Assembly (NCBI GenBank): GCA_037367405.1
Contig: JAZKJV010003126.1
Location: forward strand, 62,001 to 126,000
Reading direction: 5' to 3'
Origin: Ottelia alismoides
Taxonomy: Eukaryota > Streptophyta > Magnoliopsida > Alismatales > Hydrocharitaceae
DNA: 64,000 nucleotides
Part shown: positions 33,149 through 41,441 of the stretch, piece by piece
Position numbering within the stretch: the first letter of the stretch is position 1
How the letters are laid out: every line of letters starts with the position of its first letter
The notes under the pieces: model-generated
The model's input: only the letters and a program-made list of their open reading frames with translations
The model's database searches: none
What the model was told of the DNA's origin: nothing
Translations under genes and position numbers: made by a program

Positions 33149-33292
33149 TGTGGATTGAGAAGGAATGAATCGATTAATGAGAGGCCCTAGGATTCTCTTA
33201 TAGAGGAGAGGAACCTGTTGGGCAAATTACAAGAAGAAGATAAAGAAATAGAAAATAAGAAAACAATAATAAAGACAACAAATATCTCAACA
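33149..33292 (-). repeat. 5' LTR of the minus-strand copia
   Basis: 144 bp beginning TGTGGATTGAG and ending ATCTCAACA. It matches 28707-28867 apart from a short length difference and scattered changes. Confidence 0.88.
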
Positions 33293-33556
33293 GGTTAGAG
33301 TTGTGGAAATAATGTCTTATGAAAAACAAGGTAAGGGACCTATCACAACCTTGTTTCGCAAGACTTAACATATACATCATCAAAAGTTAGTCGGAATTCT
33401 CAAGTTGCATGAGGAGATCCGACCATCTATTACTTGAATTTCAGAAAAAATATGTTCAGAATTTTGATAGAGAATATCATGTTGGAAAGCAAAAGATTGA
33501 GTTAATTAACCAGTTAAATTGGCCCAAAAAATAACCAATCAAATCAGAATTATACT
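33293..33556. other. Unassigned spacer between copia fragments
   Basis: AT-rich, no open frame, no repeat ends recognised. Confidence 0.3.
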
Positions 33557-33856
33557 TGTTACATAATGTGGGTGTGGTATAATAAAATAAAAGTGCAGCA
33601 TCACATAATCGAGGGCAAACACGTTTTACATGGTTCAAAATTGTCTTAAAGGACCATCCGACTCTTCATGAAGTCTGTGGGATCAAATCTTTCTAAAAAG
33701 CTTCGCGAAGAATAAAAGAAGGATGGAGTAATGTAAATAGACATAACAACACATCGAAATTAGACCACTAGATGATGTGAGACCAAAAAGCAAGAGTCTG
33801 TATTAGAACTTGAAGAAATCTAATTATCTAACTGACTAAATGCTTCTCTATTTACA
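33557..33856 (-). repeat. 3' LTR of another minus-strand copia
   Basis: About 300 bp starting TGTTACATAATG and ending TCTATTTACA, followed by CTCCCCCTCAAGTTGAAGC, the reversed purine tract and start of a copia 3' end. The body of that element is almost entirely missing. The left end is inferred from the TG/CA rule. Confidence 0.5.
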
Positions 33857-34237
33857 TTACTCCCCCTCAAGTTGAAGCATGCAAGACTCAGCTTTGAGAA
33901 ATAAAAAAAACTTAATCACAATGAATACATGATGACCGAACTATCTCAACTCAATATATACTCTTCTTAAATTGTTGATGATGAGGAGTACTCTTTTTAA
34001 GTCATGGTGGTGAGTATGAGAAAGTGGAGGGTGGAGTGCAGAATGATGATCTGTTGAATGATCTGACAAAAAAATGCATGTGCTCTGCATTGGCATCAAT
34101 CAAAGTTGTTGGAACTGCAATGACCGCTTCAGTCCTTGAGATCTCTAACTCACCATGTACTACATCAATGGAAGACTGATCAATCTCTCTCAAGGGATGA
34201 AAAGGCTGTAAGAATGCATATACGAAGATTTGGGACA
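33857..34237. other. Short debris between two minus-strand copia LTRs
   Basis: Begins with the purine-tract side of the LTR at 33557-33856. No coding motif is recognised in the rest. Confidence 0.3.
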
Positions 34238-34385
34238 TGAAACAATTTAAGAATCAGAATAGGAATTTCATAATTAAAATGAGAACCCTCATGCTCCTTA
34301 TATAGATGGAGTCCTAGGTTTAAGGTTACAAAGAGAGGTGCCTCTCTACTCTTAGGGTTAGGGTTTACATTAATTTTTCTGAACA
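34238..34385 (-). repeat. 3' LTR of a truncated minus-strand copia
   Basis: About 148 bp, TGAAACAATT...TTCTGAACA, with a CTTATATAG box, followed by CTCTCCTCAAGTTGGAGC, the reversed purine tract. Confidence 0.65.
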
Positions 34386-35849
34386 CTCTCCTCAAGTTGG
34401 AGCTTATATATATAGCGTGCTCAGCTTGTTACAATATCTCTCAAACTGAGTGCGAGCAAGAGACTTGGTGAATATGTCCGCAGTCAAATCACTTAAAGTT
34501 ACACTAGATGTGCGTAGTAACCCTCTCTTTCTCAGGTCCCTGGTGTAATGACAGTCAACCTCCATATGTTTTGTGTTCATGAAACTTGGGGTTATTGGCT
34601 ATATGTATAGCTATCCATGTAGTCACATCTAAGCTTCATTACTCCAGTAGTAGTTATGGTAAGTCTGTAAGTAAAAATCGAATCCACACTAACTCAATCA
34701 TTGCAAGATCCACTGCCATGTACTCACTTTCAACACTGGAGCAGGTACTATAGTTTATTTCTTGCTCCTCTAAGTGATCAAGTTTCCTACTAGATTCAGA
34801 ATAGGTTATACAATCCTTAGTGGTCCTTTTGATAAACACCAGTCCTTGTCCCAGAGAGGACTTTATGTACCTCAAGATCATCATGCATGCTTCATAGTGG
34901 GCCTGGTTCGCCACGTTAGGACAATCCATAAACTGATTAAGCTTGCCAATTTACAAACAAAATATATGGCCTAAAAAGGTCAGATAAAGTAGCTTCCTAA
35001 CCAACCGCCTGCAGCGGCTTATATCTTCAATCTCTACAGGTTCATAAATGTGTGCTTTGGGATCTATGGGAATTTGAGTTAGCTTGGACCCCAACATTCC
35101 CAATCCATGTAGTAGGATGGTAGTATATTTTCTTTGGGGCATAATACAACCTCGTTCAGAATGATTGATCTCAATCCCAAGAAAATATCGTATTGGTCCA
35201 AAATCTTTGATTACAAATTCCTCTAAGAGCCTCGTTAATTCCGCCATACATTATGAGTCATCAACGGTTAAGAAGGCATCATCTATATATATCAACATGG
35301 TTATAATGCATTTCCTTGTCTTTCGTATAAACAAGAAATATGCTAATGAAGATATGAAAAGCCCCACATTTCAACCACTTTTGACAGCTTATGGAACTAT
35401 GCTCGAAAACTCTGTTTAAGGCCATAGGTAGTCTTCAACAAACATACCTTCTGACATTTCCCGTGAACCTAAAAATCAGGAGGTTTGCTGTATATAAACG
35501 ATCTCATGCAAGTCATCGTAGAGAAAGGCATTCTTTACGTCAAGTTGATGAAGTAGCCAATAAAGTTGTACTATTACTAACAAAAGATTCCTTATTGTAG
35601 GCAATCGAGTTACTGGGAAGAAAGTGTCGAAGAAATCGACCATGTGTGTCTATATAAAGCCTTGAGCTACTAGCCTAGCTTGTATCTGGCAATCAAACCA
35701 TCTGAGTTATATTTCACAGCAAAGACCCATCGAGATCCAACAATCTTGCCATCTATGGTACGAGCTGCCATGTCCCTGGAGATATTAGAGCAAACATTTC
35801 CTCCTTCATAAAAGGTGCCATTTGGGGTCACGTAATGCCTCAACATTAT
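34386..35849 (-). pseudogene. Reverse transcriptase and RNase H of a truncated minus-strand copia
   Basis: The minus strand reads GSRWVFAVKYNSDG at about 35737-35696 (start of RT), then a decayed NAFLH region near 35530 and DDAFL-like text near 35270. FGPIRYFLGIEI lies at 35210-35175, KYTTILL near 35135 and KLLYLTFL near 34990. RNase H text follows: SVESEYMAVDLA at about 34733-34698, then the FHEHKTYGG-like tail near 34575. Frames change repeatedly. The upstream part of the element stops at 35850, where an LTR in the opposite orientation begins. Confidence 0.75.
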
Positions 35850-36138
35850 TGTTGGGGCGATAGATTGAGTCTCGCAAAATGATCGAGTGGTCAAAACCAC
35901 CGCCGACAGTTGCGCGAGGACAAGTCTCACAAAGACCCTAACCATAAGGGCATGAAAGAAGGTGTGGATGGCGCGAGGGCTTATGCCCTATATAAACCTC
36001 TCACACATAGGGGAAAGACATCACATCGAAACCTCAACATCAGGAGCTCCTGTCCTGCTCAATCCCTAATCCCTATCTCTTTCACTCTCCCTACATAATA
36101 CAAGGCGGAGGAAGGCAACGTACCTCGAAATCCCTAAT
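35850..36138 (+). repeat. LTR of a plus-strand copia (left copy)
   Basis: About 289 bp starting TGTTGGGGCG and ending CCTCGAAATCCCTAA, followed by a primer-site relative. Its close relatives are 41008-41272 (same strand) and 40479-40737 (opposite strand). Shared landmarks are AGTGGTCAAAACC, TCTCACA-AGACC and GAGGAAGG. Confidence 0.75.
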
Positions 36139-36150
36139 TGATATCAAAGC
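36139..36150 (+). promoter_or_regulatory. Primer-binding site of the plus-strand copia
   Basis: TGATATCAAAGC, two changes from TGGTATCAGAGC, directly after the LTR. Confidence 0.65.
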
Positions 36151-36681
36151 TTGATTGTAGGCAATAAAGCCGATGGATAAAGAAACTATTTCAGGCACTT
36201 AATGAGTATAGATATAATTAATTAAGTAAAAGATTTTTGACAAAAAAACTTTGACAAAAAGATGTATTTCAATTTAATGATAACCAGGATTAATAGATTT
36301 TGTTTAAAAAACTAGTAATCAATTTTTTGTGATAAAAAATGAATGAATGGAGTTAAGCAATATAAAATAGATGCAAGTCGATATTATTCATTTTTCTTCT
36401 AAAAAACATGAATGGTAATAATTAATAGTATTTTAATCACACACAACAAAGCATGCAATTAATAACTTAGGTTCTTAACAAAGTGTGATTAAAAAATATC
36501 ATGTATTGAATATTAATTGTAACTTATACAAGATCCAATTTTATGACGTGACCAATAAAAAACGTGTTTTCAACCTCCACTTTAATCTATAAATAATGCA
36601 ATTTTTTTATTAAAAGTCAAAGCAACATTAACAAAGTTTCAAGTTCAAAAAAGATTTTTAAAACAAAGTTCTAAAAGTGAA
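36151..36681. other. AT-rich leader-side remnant
   Basis: No gag or other frame. It should be the leader of the plus-strand copia begun at 35850, interrupted by element C at 36682. Confidence 0.35.
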
Positions 36682-36989
36682 TGCATAGAAACGATAGTGT
36701 AGAAGCGTATCAAAGATAAAGAATAAATAACAATGGAAAAACATTGGAATTTTACGTGGAACCCTACTCCATAAGGAGCGGGATGAAACCACGTGAGAAG
36801 GCATCTCAAGGGTTGTATTTGTACATTGAATTCTCTCTCAACTGATAAAATGGTGTGGGGCTTCTTATATAGCTCCATGGACAGATCGAAGTCCCATTAA
36901 TAGTAGATGTGGACTAAACTTGTGGATGTGATAATTGGACCATGGAAGGATCCAATTACCCATCTCTACATATGACGCATACTCCAACA
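36682..36989 (-). repeat. 3' LTR of element C
   Basis: 308 bp, TGCATAG...CTCCAACA, with a CTTATATAG box near 36864. Confidence 0.82.
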
Positions 36990-37511
36990 CTCCCCCTCAA
37001 GCTGGAGCACGAAATGCTTAGCTTGGACAAATAGAAAGAAATCACTCTCTCACACAATACAAGACACTACAGACAATATCAACTCAACGCACTCTGATGG
37101 CTTCCTGCTGAGGATGTTGCTTCTCATGTTGTGATGGTGAGGAAGAACTAAATGTCTACAATGACAACTGAACTGAATCTCCTTCTCAGAGAACATGTGC
37201 TTTGTAGTGCATCTGTCAGAGTCAATAAAACTGGAATGAGTCTCAACCTGGAGAACTCCGGCCTACAACTGCTCCATCTCTCTGAAGGGTCAAACTGGAA
37301 AAGTCGTGTAAACAACATCATCGGAGTACATGGTCGTTGGAATCTGAACATAGTCGTCTCGTCGGAAAACTGGGTCTCTCTCATACTGGCTCAGAGAATG
37401 AGATCTCTACTATGGATTCTCTATCATGAAAACCATGAGCCCACAATGGCTCAGAGAATGGGATCTCTAGTCTAGAGTCCCTATGGTCCACATAAAAACC
37501 TTGATCCGACC

Positions 37512-38078
37512 TTTAGCACCCCAAACATAGTACCACATCTGGTAATCATAAGGTACGGTGGTAGCTTATAAGATGTTGGGGCTACTACTAGTCAACTTGT
37601 GCTTAAGAATTTTGGTTTGTAATCGCTCCAGTTGGGCCCAATCCCACTAAGTTGTCTGGGCCAATATTCACTGATAACGAATTGGGCCTAGGGCCCGTGA
37701 TGTTAGAGATGGTATTAAAGCATATTCCCTCTAATAGTGGAAAGCACTACCCAATAGGTGGAGTCATCCTTACCATAGTGTTAAGAGGAAAGGGTCGTCC
37801 AAGAGGTGGAGCCAACCCTACTACTGAGAATAGGTAATGGGCCATTGAGCAACGAGTTGCGAATATAAGTGGGGGTAATTGTAGCACCCCAAACATATTA
37901 CCACATCCAGTAATCACAAAGTGTGGTAGTAGTTTATAAGTAATCGGGGCTAATACTAGTTAACTTGGGCTTACGCATTTTGGGCTATTGTCAAGAGTTC
38001 CGCTTGAGCTCAAGCCCAACAGTTGTCTACGCCAGTAATCCCCAATAACAGACTGAGTTTAGGGCCCATGACATTACA
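37512..38078 (+). mobile_element. TRIM (miniature LTR retrotransposon), 567 bp
   Basis: LTRs 37512-37707 (196 bp) and 37880-38078 (199 bp) share GTAGCACCCCAAACAT-type starts and GGGCCC-TGA ends. A primer site TGGTATTAAAGC (37710-37721) follows the first LTR, and a purine tract AAGTGGGGGTAA (37868-37879) precedes the second. CGACC flanks both sides (37507-37511, 38079-38083). The interior is only 172 bp and encodes nothing, so the element depends on proteins from others. Element A keeps the empty site: CCTGACAACACAAG in A matches CCGACCACATCAAG here once the TRIM is removed. The first LTR has lost the G of its TG end. Confidence 0.85.
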
Positions 38079-38083
38079 CGACC

Positions 38084-39741
38084 ACATCAAGTATGGGGAC
38101 CTCTCAAACAATGAACGCACACATGTGCATCGTCAACTATAGACTCTGAACCAATCTGTAGAGTATGAATCTGACAATCTGTAAAGTCTGAAATCTGAAT
38201 GGTTTACACATACTCCCCATTTCTCCCATGCATGTTAGAAAACAATGACATCGACCAAGTAGACAGAAGACATAAAGATGGGAAAATAGAACCATTGCTG
38301 CCCTTTTATTTAAAATAAGTAGTTCTCTCTTTTTTCGGATTTTCTTCTTTTTTTGTCAGCTTTTCTCTTCTTTTTTCCAACTCAATTTATTTTCAGTCAT
38401 TTTTTATTGCCTCCCTCTTTTTTTAATCACCGTCTTTCAAACAGTCCTTTATTTTTCACAACAACTTCTCTTTTCCTTTGTTTTCTAAATAGAGGTGACC
38501 CATCACGCCTTCAAAACAGACCTCCCTTATTTTAGTTCTCTGGACAACGTAGATACCAAAATAAGCTTAGAAAAATAATAAATAAAGGCCAAAAGGAAAA
38601 CTAGAGCCTGCTTCAGCAGTGGCCTGTTAGCTTCATGATGTTTTTATATCTCAGCTATTTTAGGCCCAGAACTAGATCTCTCAGCTGCTGTACCCCCCCC
38701 CACCACCAACACACACACACACACTTTTGTTTCCAGATGTGGGTCGTCTATGCGATACACACACTTTAGTTTCCAGATGTGGGTCGTCTACGCGATTTCT
38801 TGTAATTAAAAAGGGAACCTGTGACCTTAATTTCTCTACATGACGACTCCGCAACCCCCTCTTCTGTGTTATTGTATATCTCGACTATTTTAGGTTTGCA
38901 AGGTGAACCCATCACTGCAGCCTCTAGAACCATCTCTTCTATGTGTTGCTATTAAGGGCTCTCGATGGGGAAACCCATCCTTCATCGTCGTCATTCGGGT
39001 GTCAACTCATCAAGATGGAGAGGAAAGTGAGATGCGAAGCTGTTGCTCGTGGTTGGATCTTTCGAGTGGGTAAGATAGACAAGCATATGAGTTTTCAAGT
39101 TTTTTTTGCCGGATCTCCTGATTCACTATTACGGATGGAGTTATTCATGGTGTTGCCGATGATGTTCTTGTTGATAGGAGGCATCAGATTTGGGTTTCCC
39201 GTAGGGAGAACCAATATTTATTTCCTGAAGCATGGGTGTGTAACCAGTAGTGCACAGGAGGTGCATAGGGATGCTAGAAGATGGCCTGGAGTGGGATTCT
39301 ATGCGCTCTTCTTCCTCTTCGACTCCTACTTCTGTTTTAGGGAAAGCAAAGGTTCTGGAACAACCCTCCATTTCTTCATGATCTACGCCATCGCCTTTGG
39401 TGGTGATTTTCGCTCGGATTGCTTCTCAATCACGCGCAGAATAGATATATCTCAGAAGACCAATAGACTAGCACCGAAGATGAGCATAACTAGCGCGGAA
39501 GTAGAATATGTGGCTCCAGGATACGTGGAATGATCTGCAGAAGTTTAAGTCGATCACAAACGTTGAAGCGTCCAAAAATTAGGGTTCTAAGAACCCCGGA
39601 ATTTTCTCGATAACGATCTTCATGAACTAGGGTTTCAGAAAAAACCTTAGATCTTGAACCACTTTGATAAGCGAATCTCGAACGAACGAATTACGGATAT
39701 GAAATCAAAGAATATAATAAAAACCCTCAAGATTTGAACCC
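38084..39741. other. Remaining interior of element C
   Basis: T-rich stretch 38310-38540, a short CA microsatellite at 38706-38723 with a tandem copy of about 50 bp (CAGATGTGGGTCGTCTA occurs twice), then a mixed region. A 196-codon plus-strand frame at 38943-39533 runs against the element and has no recognised domain; I treat it as unproven. No gag or pol motif on either strand. Confidence 0.5.
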
Positions 39742-39753
39742 GCTCTGATACCA
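39742..39753 (-). promoter_or_regulatory. Primer-binding site of element C
   Basis: GCTCTGATACCA, exact reverse complement of the tRNA-iMet site, adjoining the right LTR. Confidence 0.88.
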
Positions 39754-39894
39754 TGTATAAAACGATAGTGCAGAAGCGTATCAAAGATAAAGAATAAAGA
39801 ATAGTGAAAGAACGGAATTTTACGTGGAACTCTACTTCATAAGGATCTTAGAGGGATCCAATTACTATCTCTACAAATGATGCACACTCCAACA
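39754..39894 (-). repeat. 5' LTR of element C, internally deleted
   Basis: 141 bp. It matches the first ~90 and last ~50 bp of the 308-bp partner; the middle, including the TATA-like box, is gone. Because this is the 5' LTR of the minus-strand element, its promoter is lost. Confidence 0.78.
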
Positions 39895-40320
39895 GTATGG
39901 TACAGCAAAAAAAATTAAACCAAATCTCTGAAACCAAAAGATAACGTAAAACAATGCAGTATAAAAGTTTAAAAAATTCTTTTAATATTATCTCCCCTTC
40001 TTTTAATTTAAACAACTCTTTGGCGAAGTATAATACCCTAGAAATAAAACAATGCAGCGGTTTTCAAAAAAACTATAGCCAAAACAATAAAAAATGGGCT
40101 TTTACTCACAAAAAGCTAGAACAAAAAAAGATGGATCAAGTGATGACCTTGTCTGTGGAAACATAAAAATGGTTGTATACAAGTTTATTAATTTATTAAA
40201 AAACTTAAAAAGAACAAGTTGTCCGGGGAAAGGATGGGTTCACGTGATTCACTTAAAAAACAACTTAAAAAAAGTAGAACTCAAATGAATAAATAATATA
40301 AATAGAATGACCTCAAGCTT
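39895..40320. other. Unassigned AT-rich segment
   Basis: Two overlapping short plus-strand frames of 64 and 70 codons, lysine-rich, with no known motif. No repeat ends seen. Confidence 0.3.
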
Positions 40321-40737
40321 TTTTAGGGTTTAGGAAAAGAGGGTAGCAAGTCTTGAAACTCTATTCGTACAACTATGGCTTTCTTGATTGGGTGAGACAT
40401 GGGTACGGCAACGTCGGAGCTTGAGTCAATGGTTGTTGTGGGCACCGACGAGGCGAGGTCGTGTAGCTCTGATACCAATCAAGGATTTCGAGGTACGCCA
40501 CCTTCCTTCACCTTATATTCTTTAGGGATAACGAGAGAGATATAGGGATTATGGATTGAGCTAGAGGGGGCTCCTGATGTTGAGGTTTCGATGTGGTGTG
40601 TTTCCCCTCCATATGGGAAGTTTACATAGGGTGTAAGCCTTCACACCGTCCGGCTCCTTCCTTCATGTCCTTACGATTAGTGTTTTCGCGATACCCAGCC
40701 TCGTGCAACAGCCACCAACGATTTTGATCACTCGGTC
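40321..40737 (-). repeat. Leader, primer site and LTR in opposite orientation to the flanking copia
   Basis: Read on the minus strand: a partial LTR (40737-40479), primer site TGGTATCAGAGC (40477-40466, exact) and a leader to about 40330. The LTR is the same family as 35850-36138 and 41008-41272. Its start is cut at about 40737, where plus-strand RNase H text begins without a gap. Confidence 0.7.
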
Positions 40738-40740
40738 TAA

Positions 40741-41007
40741 AGTAAAGCACATTGAAATCCAATATTACTATATAGACTATATAGTGGCAAAATAAAAAAT
40801 TACGGTAACCTACATACCTACAAGTGAAAAGTTACATGATTCTCTAACCAAGGGAATAGTATCGAGCACTTACATTAAACATGTTGGTTTAATGGGACTC
40901 GGAAATGAATGAGTCAAGAGGATTTCATGAATAATGAACCTTATTATAGACATCTCTATAGAATAGTGGAAGCAAAAAAGTTTTGACCACTTTGGTCAAG
41001 CTGGAAA
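40741..41007 (+). pseudogene. RNase H tail of the plus-strand copia
   Basis: Plus-strand text VKHIEIQYYYIDYIV, then a stop, then IPTSEKLHDSLTKGI and YIKHVGLMGL matches the last 55 or so residues of copia RNase H. A purine-type tract (CAAGCTGGAAA) leads directly into the LTR at 41008. Everything upstream in pol is missing. Confidence 0.7.
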
Positions 41008-41272
41008 TGTAAGATCGTGTCTCGCAAAATGACTGAGTGGTCAAAACCGCCGCCAACGATTACGCGAGGTCGAGTCTCACAGAGACCTTAACTGTAAGGG
41101 TGGTGCGAGGGCTTACGCCGTATAAAAACCTCCCATACGAAGAGGAAACGCACCACATTGGAACATCAACATTGGGAGCCCCCTTCCGACTCAATCCCTA
41201 ATCCATATATCTCTTTCATTATCCCTGAAGAATACAAGGTAGAGGAAGGTGGCATACCTCGAAATCCCTGAT
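41008..41272 (+). repeat. 3' LTR of the plus-strand copia
   Basis: About 265 bp starting TGTAAGATCG and ending GAAATCCCTGA. Same family and strand as 35850-36138. The end is approximate, since it lacks a clear CA. Confidence 0.65.
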
Positions 41273-41441
41273 GGGGATCTCTGTTACAGACAATGCATTT
41301 ACAAATTGCTTGTAGGCTGACCTAATACTAGAGAAGGAAACTATCGCAGAGATAGAATGCATCGTGCATTGTCTTTTTCCCTTCTTGAGGACGATGGGAA
41401 TATCCTCTCGACCATCGAGTATATTAATGTTTGTTGAGGTG
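41273..41441. other. Short flank left of the gypsy element
   Basis: No feature recognised. The 5 bases before the LTR (GAGGT or AGGTG) should recur beyond the right window edge. Confidence 0.3.

Larger units (their letters stand above)
28707..33292 (-). mobile_element. Ty1/copia retrotransposon with both LTRs, minus strand
   Basis: 3' LTR 28707-28867 (161 bp), reversed purine tract CTCCCCCTCAAGTTGGA at 28868-28884, reversed primer site at 33137-33148, 5' LTR 33149-33292 (144 bp). Coding order on the minus strand is gag, part of protease, integrase, RT and RNase H. The RNase H tail ([19 protein letters not shown]) is close to that of the copia at 4820-9326, so the two are the same lineage although their LTRs differ. 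The flanks TGAGT and GGTTA do not match, so the target duplication is lost or the ends were rearranged. Stops, frameshifts and an internal deletion make it inactive. Confidence 0.88.
36682..39894 (-). mobile_element. Non-autonomous LTR retrotransposon, family member C, carrying a TRIM
   Basis: Left LTR 36682-36989 (308 bp); right LTR 39754-39894 (141 bp, with about half its length deleted near 39844). Reversed purine tract CTCCCCCTCAAGCTGG at 36990, exact reversed primer site at 39742-39753. The LTR keeps the family phrases ACGTGGAAC-CTACT and GGATGAAACCACG, and the purine-side interior (ACACTACAGACAATATCAAC) matches A and B. Removing the TRIM at 37512-38078 and one CGACC leaves about 2.6 kb, like A. 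No pol gene. Flanks GTGAA and GTATG do not agree, so the ends have been altered. Confidence 0.82.

Noticed and set aside
28702..33297. Target duplication for the minus-strand copia
   Set aside because: TGAGT on the left and GGTTA on the right do not match; shifting borders by a few bases does not give a convincing pair with TG...CA ends.
38943..39533. 196-codon frame in element C as a captured gene
   Set aside because: Antisense to the element, mixed composition, no known domain or splice pattern. Left as unproven.
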